Source: CAZMVU01 sp964569295
Lineage (GTDB): Bacteria; Hydrogenedentota; Hydrogenedentia; Hydrogenedentales; JAGMZX01
Length of the DNA: 11,456 nt
Reading direction: 5' to 3'
Assembly: GCA_964569295.1 (NCBI GenBank)
Contig: CAZMVU010000160.1
Coordinates: 1 to 11,456 of the forward strand
Each line of letters begins with the position of its first letter. The first letter of the stretch is position 1. This document shows positions 1-6,403 of the stretch, piece after piece. Both the position numbers and the translations under genes were made by a program. The notes below the pieces were generated by a model. It was not told where the DNA came from and did no database searches. It saw only the letters and a program-made list of their open reading frames with translations.

Positions 1-59
1 GGTCTGTTTTTATTCTGTGCAGCGGTTACCACCACATTGTCTTGGACAGTAGGGTTATA

Positions 60-100
60 CGGACTAAAGTCCGCACTACGAACCTGTACAAACCTGTACA
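60..100. repeat. Mini-hairpin followed by a tandem 10-base direct repeat
   Basis: Positions 60-73 read CGGACT-AA-AGTCCG, a perfect 6-bp palindromic hairpin with a two-base loop. Seven bases later the 10-mer AACCTGTACA occurs twice back to back (81-90 and 91-100), and each copy contains the palindrome TGTACA. No coding potential overlaps it. The tiny stem and loop resemble the hairpins at 11251-11366, which suggests one family of dispersed intergenic repeats. That link is inference. Confidence 0.55.
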
Positions 101-102
101 AA

Positions 103-159
103 CTCTTTGTTCTTCGCAAGGCCTTCGTGCCGAGACAAGGTCGGCTGTGAGAACAAGAG
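103..159. repeat. Nested inverted repeat upstream of the Nudix gene
   Basis: The arm CTCTTTGTTCT at 103-113 pairs with AGAACAAGAG at 150-159 over 10 bp with one bulged T. Inside, GCCGA (129-133) pairs with TCGGC (141-145) across a 7-base loop. The structure lies about 120 bases before the Nudix start and upstream of the candidate -10 box at 232-237. It is therefore more likely a repeat relic or the end of an upstream transcript than part of the Nudix leader. No T-tract follows, so it is not a standard terminator. Confidence 0.4.
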
Positions 160-231
160 CATGGGAAGGAATCCAAGGTGAGCCGTGCCCCACATGGCGG
201 TTCGAGGTTCTTCTTCACGCGCCGTGTGCGG

Positions 232-237
232 TAGAAT
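232..237 (+). promoter_or_regulatory. Candidate -10 box (TAGAAT) of the Nudix gene
   Basis: TAGAAT matches the bacterial -10 consensus at five of six positions and lies 40 bases before the Nudix start codon. The surrounding stretch TAGAATGCGCGGGC differs at only two of 14 positions from the stretch at 2169-2182, which stands in the equivalent place before the HAD gene. No convincing -35 box is seen at the right distance. Confidence 0.3.
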
Positions 238-277
238 GCGCGGGCAGACGAAGACGAACCCGAAAGGAATCCTGAAC

Positions 278-901
278 ATGAGCAGGTGGGCGGAATGGGC
301 GCGCAAGTTGCAAGCTATTAGCCAATCGGGGCTGCACTTCACGCAGGACAATCCGTTCGAGCAGGAGCGGTATGCGGCGGTGCGTGACATCGCGGCGGAT
401 ATCATCGCGGAGTACAGCAACCTCACGCACGAAGAAATCCACAATTACAATGCGACGGACTTCGGCTACGCCACGCCCAAGGTGGATGTGCGCGGGATCA
501 TCTTTCAGGACGACACGGTGTTGCTCGTGCGCGAAATTCGCGACCAGGGCCGGTGGACGCCGCCGGGTGGCTGGGCCGATGTGAACGACGCGCCGAGCGA
601 GGCCGTGCTCCGGGAGGTTCGTGAGGAGTCGGGCTACGACGCACAGGTGGTGAAGTTGCTGGCGGTCTATGACCGGGAGAAGCAGGGCCACCAGCCGAGT
701 TTCCCCATCCACGTCTACAAGCTGTTCTTTCTCTGCGAGATCACCGGCGGCGAGGCCACGCCCAACAGCGAGGCCGATGAAATCCGCTTCTTCCCGCTCG
801 ATGCCCTGCCCGAACTCAGCGTGTCCCGCATCACCACGCGGCAACTGCAACACTTCTACCAACACCTGCGCCACCCCGATGCACCCACCGAGTTCGACTG
901 A
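278..901 (+). CDS. Nudix hydrolase with N-terminal helical domain (ADP-ribose / CDP-choline pyrophosphatase type)
   Basis: This 207-residue cytosolic protein should hydrolyse a nucleoside diphosphate linked to another moiety, using divalent metal. Residues 1-60 (SRWAEWARKLQAISQSGL, then FEQERYAAVRDIAADI) match the helical N-terminal domain found in a two-domain Nudix group. Members of that group are annotated as ADP-ribose pyrophosphatases, and at least one has been described as a CDP-choline pyrophosphatase. The Nudix box spans 98-120 as GX5-D-X7-REVREESGY. The catalytic REVREE glutamates (E113, E116, E117) are present, but the first Glu of the box is Asp104. I chose the ATG at 278 because AAAGGA lies 9 bases upstream and the N-terminal domain begins right there; longer in-frame starts add only unconserved sequence. 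The gene stands alone and converges on the membrane-protein gene. The family is secure, the substrate is not. Confidence 0.92.
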   Translation: MSRWAEWARKLQAISQSGLHFTQDNPFEQERYAAVRDIAADIIAEYSNLTHEEIHNYNATDFGYATPKVDVRGIIFQDDTVLLVREIRDQGRWTPPGGWADVNDAPSEAVLREVREESGYDAQVVKLLAVYDREKQGHQPSFPIHVYKLFFLCEITGGEATPNSEADEIRFFPLDALPELSVSRITTRQLQHFYQHLRHPDAPTEFD

Positions 902-1114
902 GCGTGGGCAAGAATGCCGCTGGCCACATGGTGCAGCCGGGGGTACATGTTTGCTTGGGGGCCGGCTATTTGATTTCCAGTGTAATTTCCACGGCTCCGC
1001 TCTGGGCCCTGGCATTCTGCGCAATGGCTGCGGGCAGGAGCTGGCCTGCGCCGGGAAACTGTACGAGGTCGAGCGCCGCCACAACAAGGCGTGCGGAGAT
1101 GCGCGCGCGCCGGC

Positions 1115-1990
1115 TTACAACATATCGATGCGCCAGGCGCCTTCGCCCATGAGCCAGAAGCCGCGGTTGCGCCATAGCGTGACGAGTGCGTAGCCGATGG
1201 CGGTGAGGAAAAGCAGGATAAGCAGGACGTACGCCGTTTCGTTGCCGTCGATGCGTGTGGGATTCTGCAGGGCAAAGAGGGTGTAGTTCATCGTACCGAA
1301 GAGAATGCCGCCGCAGGTGCTCGTGGCGAAGGGGAGGCCCCAACGCCTGCCGCGCATACTTCCCGCCAACGCGAGGCTGAGGGTCACGAGGGTGGTGGCG
1401 TCGGCGAGGTAGAAGGCCTGGTGAAAGGCGGCCAGGCATGGCTGCGCGTTATCCGGGGCGGATTGGGCGAAGTGGTAAATCCAATAGGCGGCGGTGATTG
1501 CGGCATAGATGGCTGCCAGCATCGTGAGGCCGGCCATAGCGCCGGGGGCCGGCAGGGGCGCGTCCTCATCGGTGACGGCATCGCGGGCGAGCAGGAGCGC
1601 CGTGAACAGCGTGCCGGCCAGCACCAGCAGATACAGCACAAGTGGCAGCATGACCATGCCCGGGGGCTCCGCGTCGAAAGCGAACTGTGTGTGTTGCAGG
1701 TTGTAGAGCCCGTCGAGCGCGGCGAGATACAGCAGCATGCCGCCGGCCAGCCCGCCAAAATAGAGCACCGCCATCTTCCGCTGCCACAACAACCCTGCTG
1801 TCGCCAGCAGCAGTGCGGCGAGCAAGGCATCGGGCAGGGGAAAGGTGTTTTCGAAAATGCGGTAGCACTCTGGCGTGGCCGAAAGATGACTGCCGGTCAG
1901 GAACCACTGTGTCCAGAACGCGCCGATACCCACTACGGTGAGCACCAGTATGATCGCCAGACCACGCAGCAAGCGCTCGCGTGTGTTCAT
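1115..1990 (-). CDS. Polytopic membrane protein with internal four-helix duplication, function unknown
   Basis: I do not recognise this 291-residue protein. It has about eight hydrophobic helices (roughly 8-29, 51-69, 73-93, 111-136, 150-172, 187-210, 217-241, 252-273), so it should sit in the inner membrane. Residues about 10-100 and 153-243 align with a steady offset of 143-144. The shared positions are W26/W170, F30/F174, P40/P184, C42/C185, F46/F189, F50/F193, L52/L195, D54/D197, A55/A198, A65-G66/A209-G210, G83-G84/G227-G228, L86/L230 and L98-Q99/L241-Q242. That pattern indicates an ancestral tandem duplication. The ATG at 1990 is chosen because AAAGG stands 6 bases upstream. The longer in-frame start at 2131 would read through a strong terminator hairpin. 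The gene is divergent from the HAD gene and appears to have a structured leader (2007-2151), so its expression may be set by attenuation. Confidence 0.85.
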   Translation of the reverse strand: MNTRERLLRGLAIILVLTVVGIGAFWTQWFLTGSHLSATPECYRIFENTFPLPDALLAALLLATAGLLWQRKMAVLYFGGLAGGMLLYLAALDGLYNLQHTQFAFDAEPPGMVMLPLVLYLLVLAGTLFTALLLARDAVTDEDAPLPAPGAMAGLTMLAAIYAAITAAYWIYHFAQSAPDNAQPCLAAFHQAFYLADATTLVTLSLALAGSMRGRRWGLPFATSTCGGILFGTMNYTLFALQNPTRIDGNETAYVLLILLFLTAIGYALVTLWRNRGFWLMGEGAWRIDML

Positions 1991-2006
1991 AAGGGGCCTT
2001 TCCGCT

Positions 2007-2046
2007 AAAAAAGGGCGATCGGGTTTTGCTCTGAGGCCAATCGCCC
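2007..2046 (-). terminator. Intrinsic terminator / attenuator in the leader of the membrane-protein gene
   Basis: Read on the minus strand, GGGCGATTGG (2046-2037) pairs with the segment at 2022-2013 (ending ATCGCCC). The stem is 10 bp with one G-U pair and a 14-base loop, and TTTTTT follows immediately (2012-2007). This is a canonical rho-independent terminator. It ends only 16 bases before the start codon at 1990, and no minus-strand gene lies upstream that it could close. It therefore most likely controls read-through into the membrane-protein gene, or ends a small RNA from this interval. Confidence 0.7.
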
Positions 2047-2066
2047 GGCCGTGTTTCTCGTCTCTT

Positions 2067-2151
2067 GGCGCACCCGTCCAAGCTGTGTACGGCGGCTGTC
2101 CCGTACGGAACCGGACTGTCCGCGCGGACACGGTATCACATGGGGTGCGCC
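2067..2151 (-). ncRNA. Candidate structured leader RNA (riboswitch-like) upstream of the membrane-protein gene
   Basis: A perfect 9-bp inverted repeat (GGCGCACCC at 2067-2075, GGGTGCGCC at 2143-2151) closes an ~85-base domain. Inside it, one stem pairs 2110-2113 with 2131-2134 and continues, after a 3-base bulge, as the palindrome TGTCCGCGCGGACA (2117-2130). A second stem pairs 2087-2092 with 2101-2106 around an 8-base loop. The result is a three-way junction. On the minus strand the order is folded domain, 20-base linker, intrinsic terminator, ribosome binding site, start codon. I cannot match it to a known riboswitch class: thiamine-, cobalamin- and SRP-type signatures are absent. The fold is read by eye, and pairing would also be possible in a plus-strand transcript. 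The plus-strand candidate promoter at 2166-2174, however, starts downstream of it. Confidence 0.4.
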
Positions 2152-2165
2152 CTCCTCACGCCAGT

Positions 2166-2174
2166 TGCTAGAAT
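2166..2174 (+). promoter_or_regulatory. Candidate extended -10 promoter of the HAD gene
   Basis: TGC-TAGAAT fits the extended -10 form (TGn before a five-of-six match to TATAAT). That form can work without a good -35 box, and none is seen here. Transcription would start near 2181, giving a leader of about 43 bases that contains the strong AAGGAGG site. The following bases, TAGAATGGGCGAGC, closely match the region before the Nudix gene. Confidence 0.4.
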
Positions 2175-2209
2175 GGGCGAGCCCTTTCCTGAGGATAGAT
2201 GATCGGCAC

Positions 2210-2216
2210 AAGGAGG
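2210..2216 (+). promoter_or_regulatory. Strong ribosome binding site deciding a GTG start
   Basis: AAGGAGG lies 7 bases before GTG at 2224. The nearby ATG at 2228 is in a different reading frame, so this site supports GTG as the true start of the HAD protein. Confidence 0.75.
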
Positions 2217-2223
2217 GTTTCCA

Positions 2224-2922
2224 GTGCATGATGCACCGTGGGGGGTGATATTCGATGTGGACGGCACCATGGTGGACAACCACGCCTACCATGAGCGCGC
2301 GTGGATCACGTGGGGCGAGCGCAATGGCTATCCCATCGACCACACGTATTATCGCGAGCACATCCACTCGCGCAGCAATGAGGTGATTACGAAGGAACTC
2401 CTTAACGACGCCTGGCGCCCGGAAGCCGCCGCCGCCATCGAGCATGAGAAGGAACGCATTTACCGCGAACTGTACCGGCCTGTGGTCACGCCCCTGCCCG
2501 GGCTTATCGAGCTGGTGCATGCGTTGAGCGAGGCCGGTGTACCCATGGCCGCCGCTTCGAATGCGCCCAAGCCCAATGCGGACATGGTGCTTGAAGAACT
2601 TGGTATGGACGCGGTGTTCGTTGCGGTATACACGCCGGAACAAGGCATCGCCGGCAAGCCCGCGCCCGATCTGCTCTGGAAAGCAGCGGAGGCTATGTGG
2701 GTGCCGGTGAGCCGGTGTCTTGTGTTCGAGGACAGTGTGTCGGGGTTCAAGGCGGCCGAGGCTGCCGGCGCCCCGTTCGTAGCTATTACCCAGGGGGTGA
2801 ACCCGGGCTGTCTCGATCACGCCGAAGGCGCCGTGGCCCGGCACGCCGATTTCACCGGCCTCACGGTGGAGAAACTGGCCGGCTATGTGAACACGGGCGG
2901 CACAGCGCCGCCTGCCGGGTGA
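2224..2922 (+). CDS. HAD-superfamily hydrolase, beta-phosphoglucomutase-like
   Basis: This 232-residue soluble protein is a haloacid-dehalogenase-superfamily phosphotransferase with a helical C1 cap. All four HAD motifs are visible: DVDGT with nucleophile D11 and acid D13, S112-N113 in motif II, K145 in GKPAPD, and E169-D170 in VFEDSVSGFKAA. The cap start YHERAW (H23, R25, W27) matches the YHFRAW stretch of beta-phosphoglucomutase, and HSRS (48-51) stands where that enzyme has its GVSR hinge and phosphate contact. The glycine of that hinge is not conserved here, so a sugar-phosphate phosphatase is as likely as a mutase. The start is GTG, set by a strong AAGGAGG. The gene is divergent from the membrane protein and convergent with the beta-helix gene; its stop codon lies within a palindrome. 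The superfamily is certain, the substrate is unknown. Confidence 0.93.
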   Translation: MHDAPWGVIFDVDGTMVDNHAYHERAWITWGERNGYPIDHTYYREHIHSRSNEVITKELLNDAWRPEAAAAIEHEKERIYRELYRPVVTPLPGLIELVHALSEAGVPMAAASNAPKPNADMVLEELGMDAVFVAVYTPEQGIAGKPAPDLLWKAAEAMWVPVSRCLVFEDSVSGFKAAEAAGAPFVAITQGVNPGCLDHAEGAVARHADFTGLTVEKLAGYVNTGGTAPPAG

Positions 2923-2952
2923 ACGGCATGAGTCTGCCGCCCGGTTCACCCG
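2916..2952. terminator. Hairpin at the convergent junction, possible bidirectional terminator
   Basis: CGGGTGAAC (2916-2924) and GTTCACCCG (2944-2952) form a perfect 9-bp inverted repeat. A further GGCA/TGCC pair (2925-2928 with 2935-2938) can form inside. The stop codon of the HAD gene (2920-2922) lies in the left arm, and the stop codon of the beta-helix gene begins 22 bases beyond the right arm. There is no T-tract on either side, so it is not a classic intrinsic terminator. It may still act as a two-way stop or as an RNA 3'-end stabiliser. Confidence 0.5.
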
Positions 2953-2973
2953 CTATTCCCCGTGTGTTGCGCC

Positions 2974-5900
2974 TTACCGCCGGCGCCGCATGAACACCAC
3001 CGTGGCAACGACCAACCCCGCGAGGGTCATGTTGCCCGCCTGCGGATAGGCCGCAAGCCCCTGCTTCTGAAGCATCTTCTCGTTGCAGTTGCAGCCGCCC
3101 GGTGGCGGTGCTTCGCCTTCCTGCAATGCAAACACGAGAGATGCCGTGCCGCCTGCATCCACCGCCGCGTTCTTGGTCTGCGGAACAAAGCCCGGCGCGT
3201 TTACCGTCACATTGTAGGCGCCGCCCGGTACGGCTGCGAACGTGTACACGCCGTTTACATTGTCCGTGACCTCATTCACACCGCCCGGGGCAATGCTCAC
3301 CGACGCGGTCTCGACAGGCTCCTGGTCGGCCTCATCCCACACGCTGCATGCAATGGCCGCCGGCAGGAGTCCGGCGCCCTTGGGCAGGAACGGATCGAAG
3401 TCTGCTTCGCCCGCGATGGCCTGCGCAATCTCGTCGGGATCATCGGTATCCCAGTCGTTGTTTTGAATGGAAACCTGGAAATCGCGCTCATTCACAATGG
3501 CCGTATCATCGATGGATCCAATCTCGAAGCGGTTCCAGCCCGATCCGGCGTCGCCAGTCTGACCGAGCGTATTGCCTTCGCCAGTGGAGCCTTGCTTCAC
3601 CGCGTGCAGGATGATGGCGTTGCCGCCGATATTCTTGAAGATACAACGGCGCACGAGCGGTACGGCCCCCTCGACTTCAATACCCTTGCCGAGGCCGGCA
3701 AATTCACAATCGGTTACAAGCACGGTGCCTGTGTTGCCACCGGTGAAGTGCATGCCGGCGGCATTGCTCGTGGTGCGGCCGCGGCCGCGCAACGCCACGC
3801 CGTTCGCCAGGAAACGGCCGTTGTCCACGCGCACCAGCGCGTTGGCGCCCGACGATGGTTCTTTCACCTGCAGATCGACGAGCGCACTGGACGGGGCTGC
3901 CGTCACCCTGCCGCTAATGATTGTTTCCGCGCCGCCTTCACCCTGTACGCGAATACCCGGCTCGAGGACCACGTGTTCACGGTACGTGCCGGCCCGCACA
4001 CGCACGGTCGCCAGGGTGTCATCAAGCACGCTCAACAGGCCGGTGGCCGTCCCGCGATCGGTGACCAACCCCTCGAGCAGACCAGCGGCCGTATCCAGTG
4101 CATGGCCGATGGTTCGCCAAGGGGCGTCTGCAGTGCCGGGGTTCTGGTCGTTTCCGTTCACCGCCACATAGAACGTGCTGCGCGGGCTCGATGGATCGCG
4201 GGGATCGGACCCAAGAAAGAACTCCATCCGATTCGGGAAACCATCGCCATCCAGGTCTTCCATCGCGTCATCACGCAGCGGGTCCAATCCGTACTCGACC
4301 TCGAAACCATCCGGCATACCGTCACCATCCGTGTCCGGGGCGTTCGGGTCCGTTTCATACAACGCCTCTTCATCGTGATCGGTCAGGCCGTCGCCATCGG
4401 AATCGCGGCTGGTGTCTTGCCGCTCGAGCACAAGGACCACCGATCGCCAGATAGGGGTCTCCTCAAACTCGAATGGCCCGCGGGTGTTGCTTTCGAACCC
4501 CACCGCTGCCGCCTGCACGCTATACGTGCCGGGGCGGGGCACGAAGAACATATGGCGGCCGTTCTCATCGGTCCGCGCCACCTCGCCTGTCTCCACGATC
4601 CGCACGAGAGCCCTGGCTACCGGTTCTTCAGTGCCGTCTTCAACGTACTCCTGAACGCTCACTTCAAAAGGCGTCAGGTTGTCTTGCCAATTGAGTGTGT
4701 ACGAATCGAACAACGCAATGCCCGCCGTTTCCATCTCCCTCGAAACGCCCGTGGTGAAGACTTCCCGGGTATTGACATACATCGTGAAGAAGCCGGCCGC
4801 CGTGCAGCACGACTCGTTCTGCACCAGGAAGCGAAACGTGTTTTCTCCCTGTTCGAGCAGGTTGGTGACATTGACCGATACCGTGCCCGACTCTCCCACC
4901 GCAGGGCCCGTTTCACGCACGAGCGTGCCATTGAGCACAACCGATGCCCGGTCGTTCGCCTGGCTAATCTCGATGGTTACGCTTGTTTCCGGCGGCGGTT
5001 CGCCTTCCCCTTCGCCTTCGCCTTCCCCTTCCGCGGGCGTACCAGAAACCGGGAAGGCGGCGCTCAGTTGCGAGGTATTGCCGGCCTGGTCCGTCACGGC
5101 GGCTGTGATGTTCCAGTCCGCGAATTCGTTCAGGCCGCCGTTTGTTTCCAAAACTTCGAAGGCGCCCGAATCGTTCGCCGTGACTGTTGTCAGAAAGGTG
5201 AAGGCCTCATCGCCTGGATCCAGGTAGATATCAACGGTGCCATTGGGAAGGGCCGTGCCGCGGATAGGCGCCGAACCGGTTATCTGCGGGGCGGGGGTAT
5301 TCATGTTGGCACCGTTAACGAGACTGATGGCCTTGCCCCCGTTGTCAAACATCTCGTTACCGCGCACCTGATTGCCGAATGCGCCCTCGCCGTTGATTCC
5401 CACCGCATCACGCCCGTTATGGGCGATGACGTTCGGCATGATCATGGTGGCGCCCAGCCCGATCATATTCGAGTTGGCGCTGCCGCTGATGTACACCCCG
5501 TGGAACCCGTTGCCGATCCCCCGCTCACGATTGGCCGATATCCCGATGTAATTGCCGGCGATAATATGGCCGCTGTTGCTCGACAGCTCTGGATCATGGA
5601 TAAAAATGCCGCTTCGGCCGTTACCGCCGATGACGTTCCCCAGATCCTGAATGCCCCCGATTATCGTGTCCGCGGCCCCGTCACCAATACTGATCCCATT
5701 GTGCGCGTTGGGCCGGACCCTTGTACCGTCGGCGTCGGTGCCGATGTAATTGCCGACAACCACGTTGGACGCGGTGGAAACGCCGTGAATGAATAGACCG
5801 CTCTCCCCATTGCCGGAGATGACGTTCCCGGTATCGCCCAGCTCCCCCCCAATAAAGTTGTGGTTAGCACCGTTCGCCAGTTCGATGCCGTATTGACCGT

Positions 5901-6390
5901 TCGGGGTGTTCAAGCCCAACCGGCAACTGTGCACCGAGTTTTCCGAGGCCGCTTCTCCGCGAATCAGGACGCCTGCCTTTGCAAATCCGCCTATGTCCAG
6001 CTTACGCAAGCTATTCTCGGCCGACTCGATGACAAACCCATAGTCCGCACCGGCATCTAAACCGTGGATGCGTACGAAATCGTCATTTCCGCCGTTGATC
6101 AGGGTTGATCCCCCTGAGAGCGTAAGCGGTTCAGGATTCGTAAGGGCGATCGCAGTACCTACGTCGAAATGGATTTCGTTGGTTGCGCCGTCCGCGTTAA
6201 CTGCCGCCACGGCTTCACGAAGACTGATGCGATCATCCGGACCGGGGCCGGCGTTCAGCGCTGCCGGTGACGAAAGGTCGGGCGCATCCACAACATCGTT
6301 TGTCGTGTCGACTGTTATGGTGGCCGCGTGGACAGGCACACCGGGCAGCACGGCGCAAACGATGGTTACTATGGCACATCCAAGCCTCAT
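2974..6390 (-). CDS. Large secreted parallel beta-helix protein with CSLREA-type start, thrombospondin-3 repeats and C-terminal sorting tail
   Basis: This 1138-residue surface protein has no visible enzyme active site. Order of parts: signal peptide 1-22 (cleavage after VHA); a CSLREA-type segment around 23-70 (RISLREAVAAVNA, with Ile where Cys is usual); a NosD-like right-handed beta-helix about 90-360, including three ~65-residue repeats beginning near 166, 230 and 296; an Ig-like domain 366-448; a Gly-Glu linker 454-464; a beta-sandwich of galactose-binding type about 468-570; a carboxypeptidase-regulatory-like fold 575-655; three calcium-type DxDGDG repeats 663-732; a second beta-helix opening like DUF1565 (738-1000); another regulatory-like fold 1012-1090; and a tail with C1100 and C1102, a hydrophobic helix 1119-1134 and RRRR. 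The ATG at 6390 has AGGAGA ending 7 bases upstream. The 212-base gap before it leaves room for its own promoter. The role is probably adhesion, matrix formation or carbohydrate binding. Confidence 0.9.
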   Translation of the reverse strand: MRLGCAIVTIVCAVLPGVPVHAATITVDTTNDVVDAPDLSSPAALNAGPGPDDRISLREAVAAVNADGATNEIHFDVGTAIALTNPEPLTLSGGSTLINGGNDDFVRIHGLDAGADYGFVIESAENSLRKLDIGGFAKAGVLIRGEAASENSVHSCRLGLNTPNGQYGIELANGANHNFIGGELGDTGNVISGNGESGLFIHGVSTASNVVVGNYIGTDADGTRVRPNAHNGISIGDGAADTIIGGIQDLGNVIGGNGRSGIFIHDPELSSNSGHIIAGNYIGISANRERGIGNGFHGVYISGSANSNMIGLGATMIMPNVIAHNGRDAVGINGEGAFGNQVRGNEMFDNGGKAISLVNGANMNTPAPQITGSAPIRGTALPNGTVDIYLDPGDEAFTFLTTVTANDSGAFEVLETNGGLNEFADWNITAAVTDQAGNTSQLSAAFPVSGTPAEGEGEGEGEGEPPPETSVTIEISQANDRASVVLNGTLVRETGPAVGESGTVSVNVTNLLEQGENTFRFLVQNESCCTAAGFFTMYVNTREVFTTGVSREMETAGIALFDSYTLNWQDNLTPFEVSVQEYVEDGTEEPVARALVRIVETGEVARTDENGRHMFFVPRPGTYSVQAAAVGFESNTRGPFEFEETPIWRSVVLVLERQDTSRDSDGDGLTDHDEEALYETDPNAPDTDGDGMPDGFEVEYGLDPLRDDAMEDLDGDGFPNRMEFFLGSDPRDPSSPRSTFYVAVNGNDQNPGTADAPWRTIGHALDTAAGLLEGLVTDRGTATGLLSVLDDTLATVRVRAGTYREHVVLEPGIRVQGEGGAETIISGRVTAAPSSALVDLQVKEPSSGANALVRVDNGRFLANGVALRGRGRTTSNAAGMHFTGGNTGTVLVTDCEFAGLGKGIEVEGAVPLVRRCIFKNIGGNAIILHAVKQGSTGEGNTLGQTGDAGSGWNRFEIGSIDDTAIVNERDFQVSIQNNDWDTDDPDEIAQAIAGEADFDPFLPKGAGLLPAAIACSVWDEADQEPVETASVSIAPGGVNEVTDNVNGVYTFAAVPGGAYNVTVNAPGFVPQTKNAAVDAGGTASLVFALQEGEAPPPGGCNCNEKMLQKQGLAAYPQAGNMTLAGLVVATVVFMRRRR
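4999..5031 (-). repeat. Hexamer tandem repeat encoding the Gly-Glu linker
   Basis: Eleven codons made almost entirely of alternating GAA/GGC/GGG units (TTCGCC and TTCCCC on the plus strand) encode residues 454-464, EGEGEGEGEGE. The run separates the Ig-like domain from the following beta-sandwich. Repeats of this kind change length by slippage in steps of two residues, so copy number should vary between strains. Confidence 0.85.
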
Positions 6391-6397
6391 AGAGGGT

Positions 6398-6403
6398 TCT
6401 CCT
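6398..6403 (-). promoter_or_regulatory. Ribosome binding site of the beta-helix gene
   Basis: Minus-strand AGGAGA ends 7 bases before the ATG at 6390 and supports that start. Further upstream a small hairpin (CCGCC at 6425-6429 with GGCGG at 6435-6439) lies in the probable leader. No clear promoter hexamers were found between 6404 and 6602. Confidence 0.65.

Noticed and set aside
190..215. GGCGGTTCGAGG resembling a tRNA T-arm
   Set aside because: No complementary arm, acceptor stem or anticodon stem can be drawn around it.
215..1087. 290-codon minus-strand frame across the Nudix gene
   Set aside because: Shadow frame: the Nudix domain is unmistakable on the plus strand and this translation shows no recognisable motif.
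2141..2220. GGGGTGC followed by CTGAGGAT, recalling a thiamine riboswitch
   Set aside because: The conserved CTGAGA...ACCC and ACCTGATCTGG...GCCAGC parts are missing.
2005..2949. 314-codon minus-strand frame opposite the HAD gene
   Set aside because: Composition is Arg/His-rich without domains, and it would end in the terminator's T-tract region. The HAD gene explains this DNA.
2962..5796. Open frame of 944 codons on the plus strand, antisense to the beta-helix gene
   Set aside because: It mirrors the codon phase of a GC-rich gene, has Arg/His-rich low-complexity composition, no domain and no ribosome site. The opposite strand has a signal peptide and clear domains.
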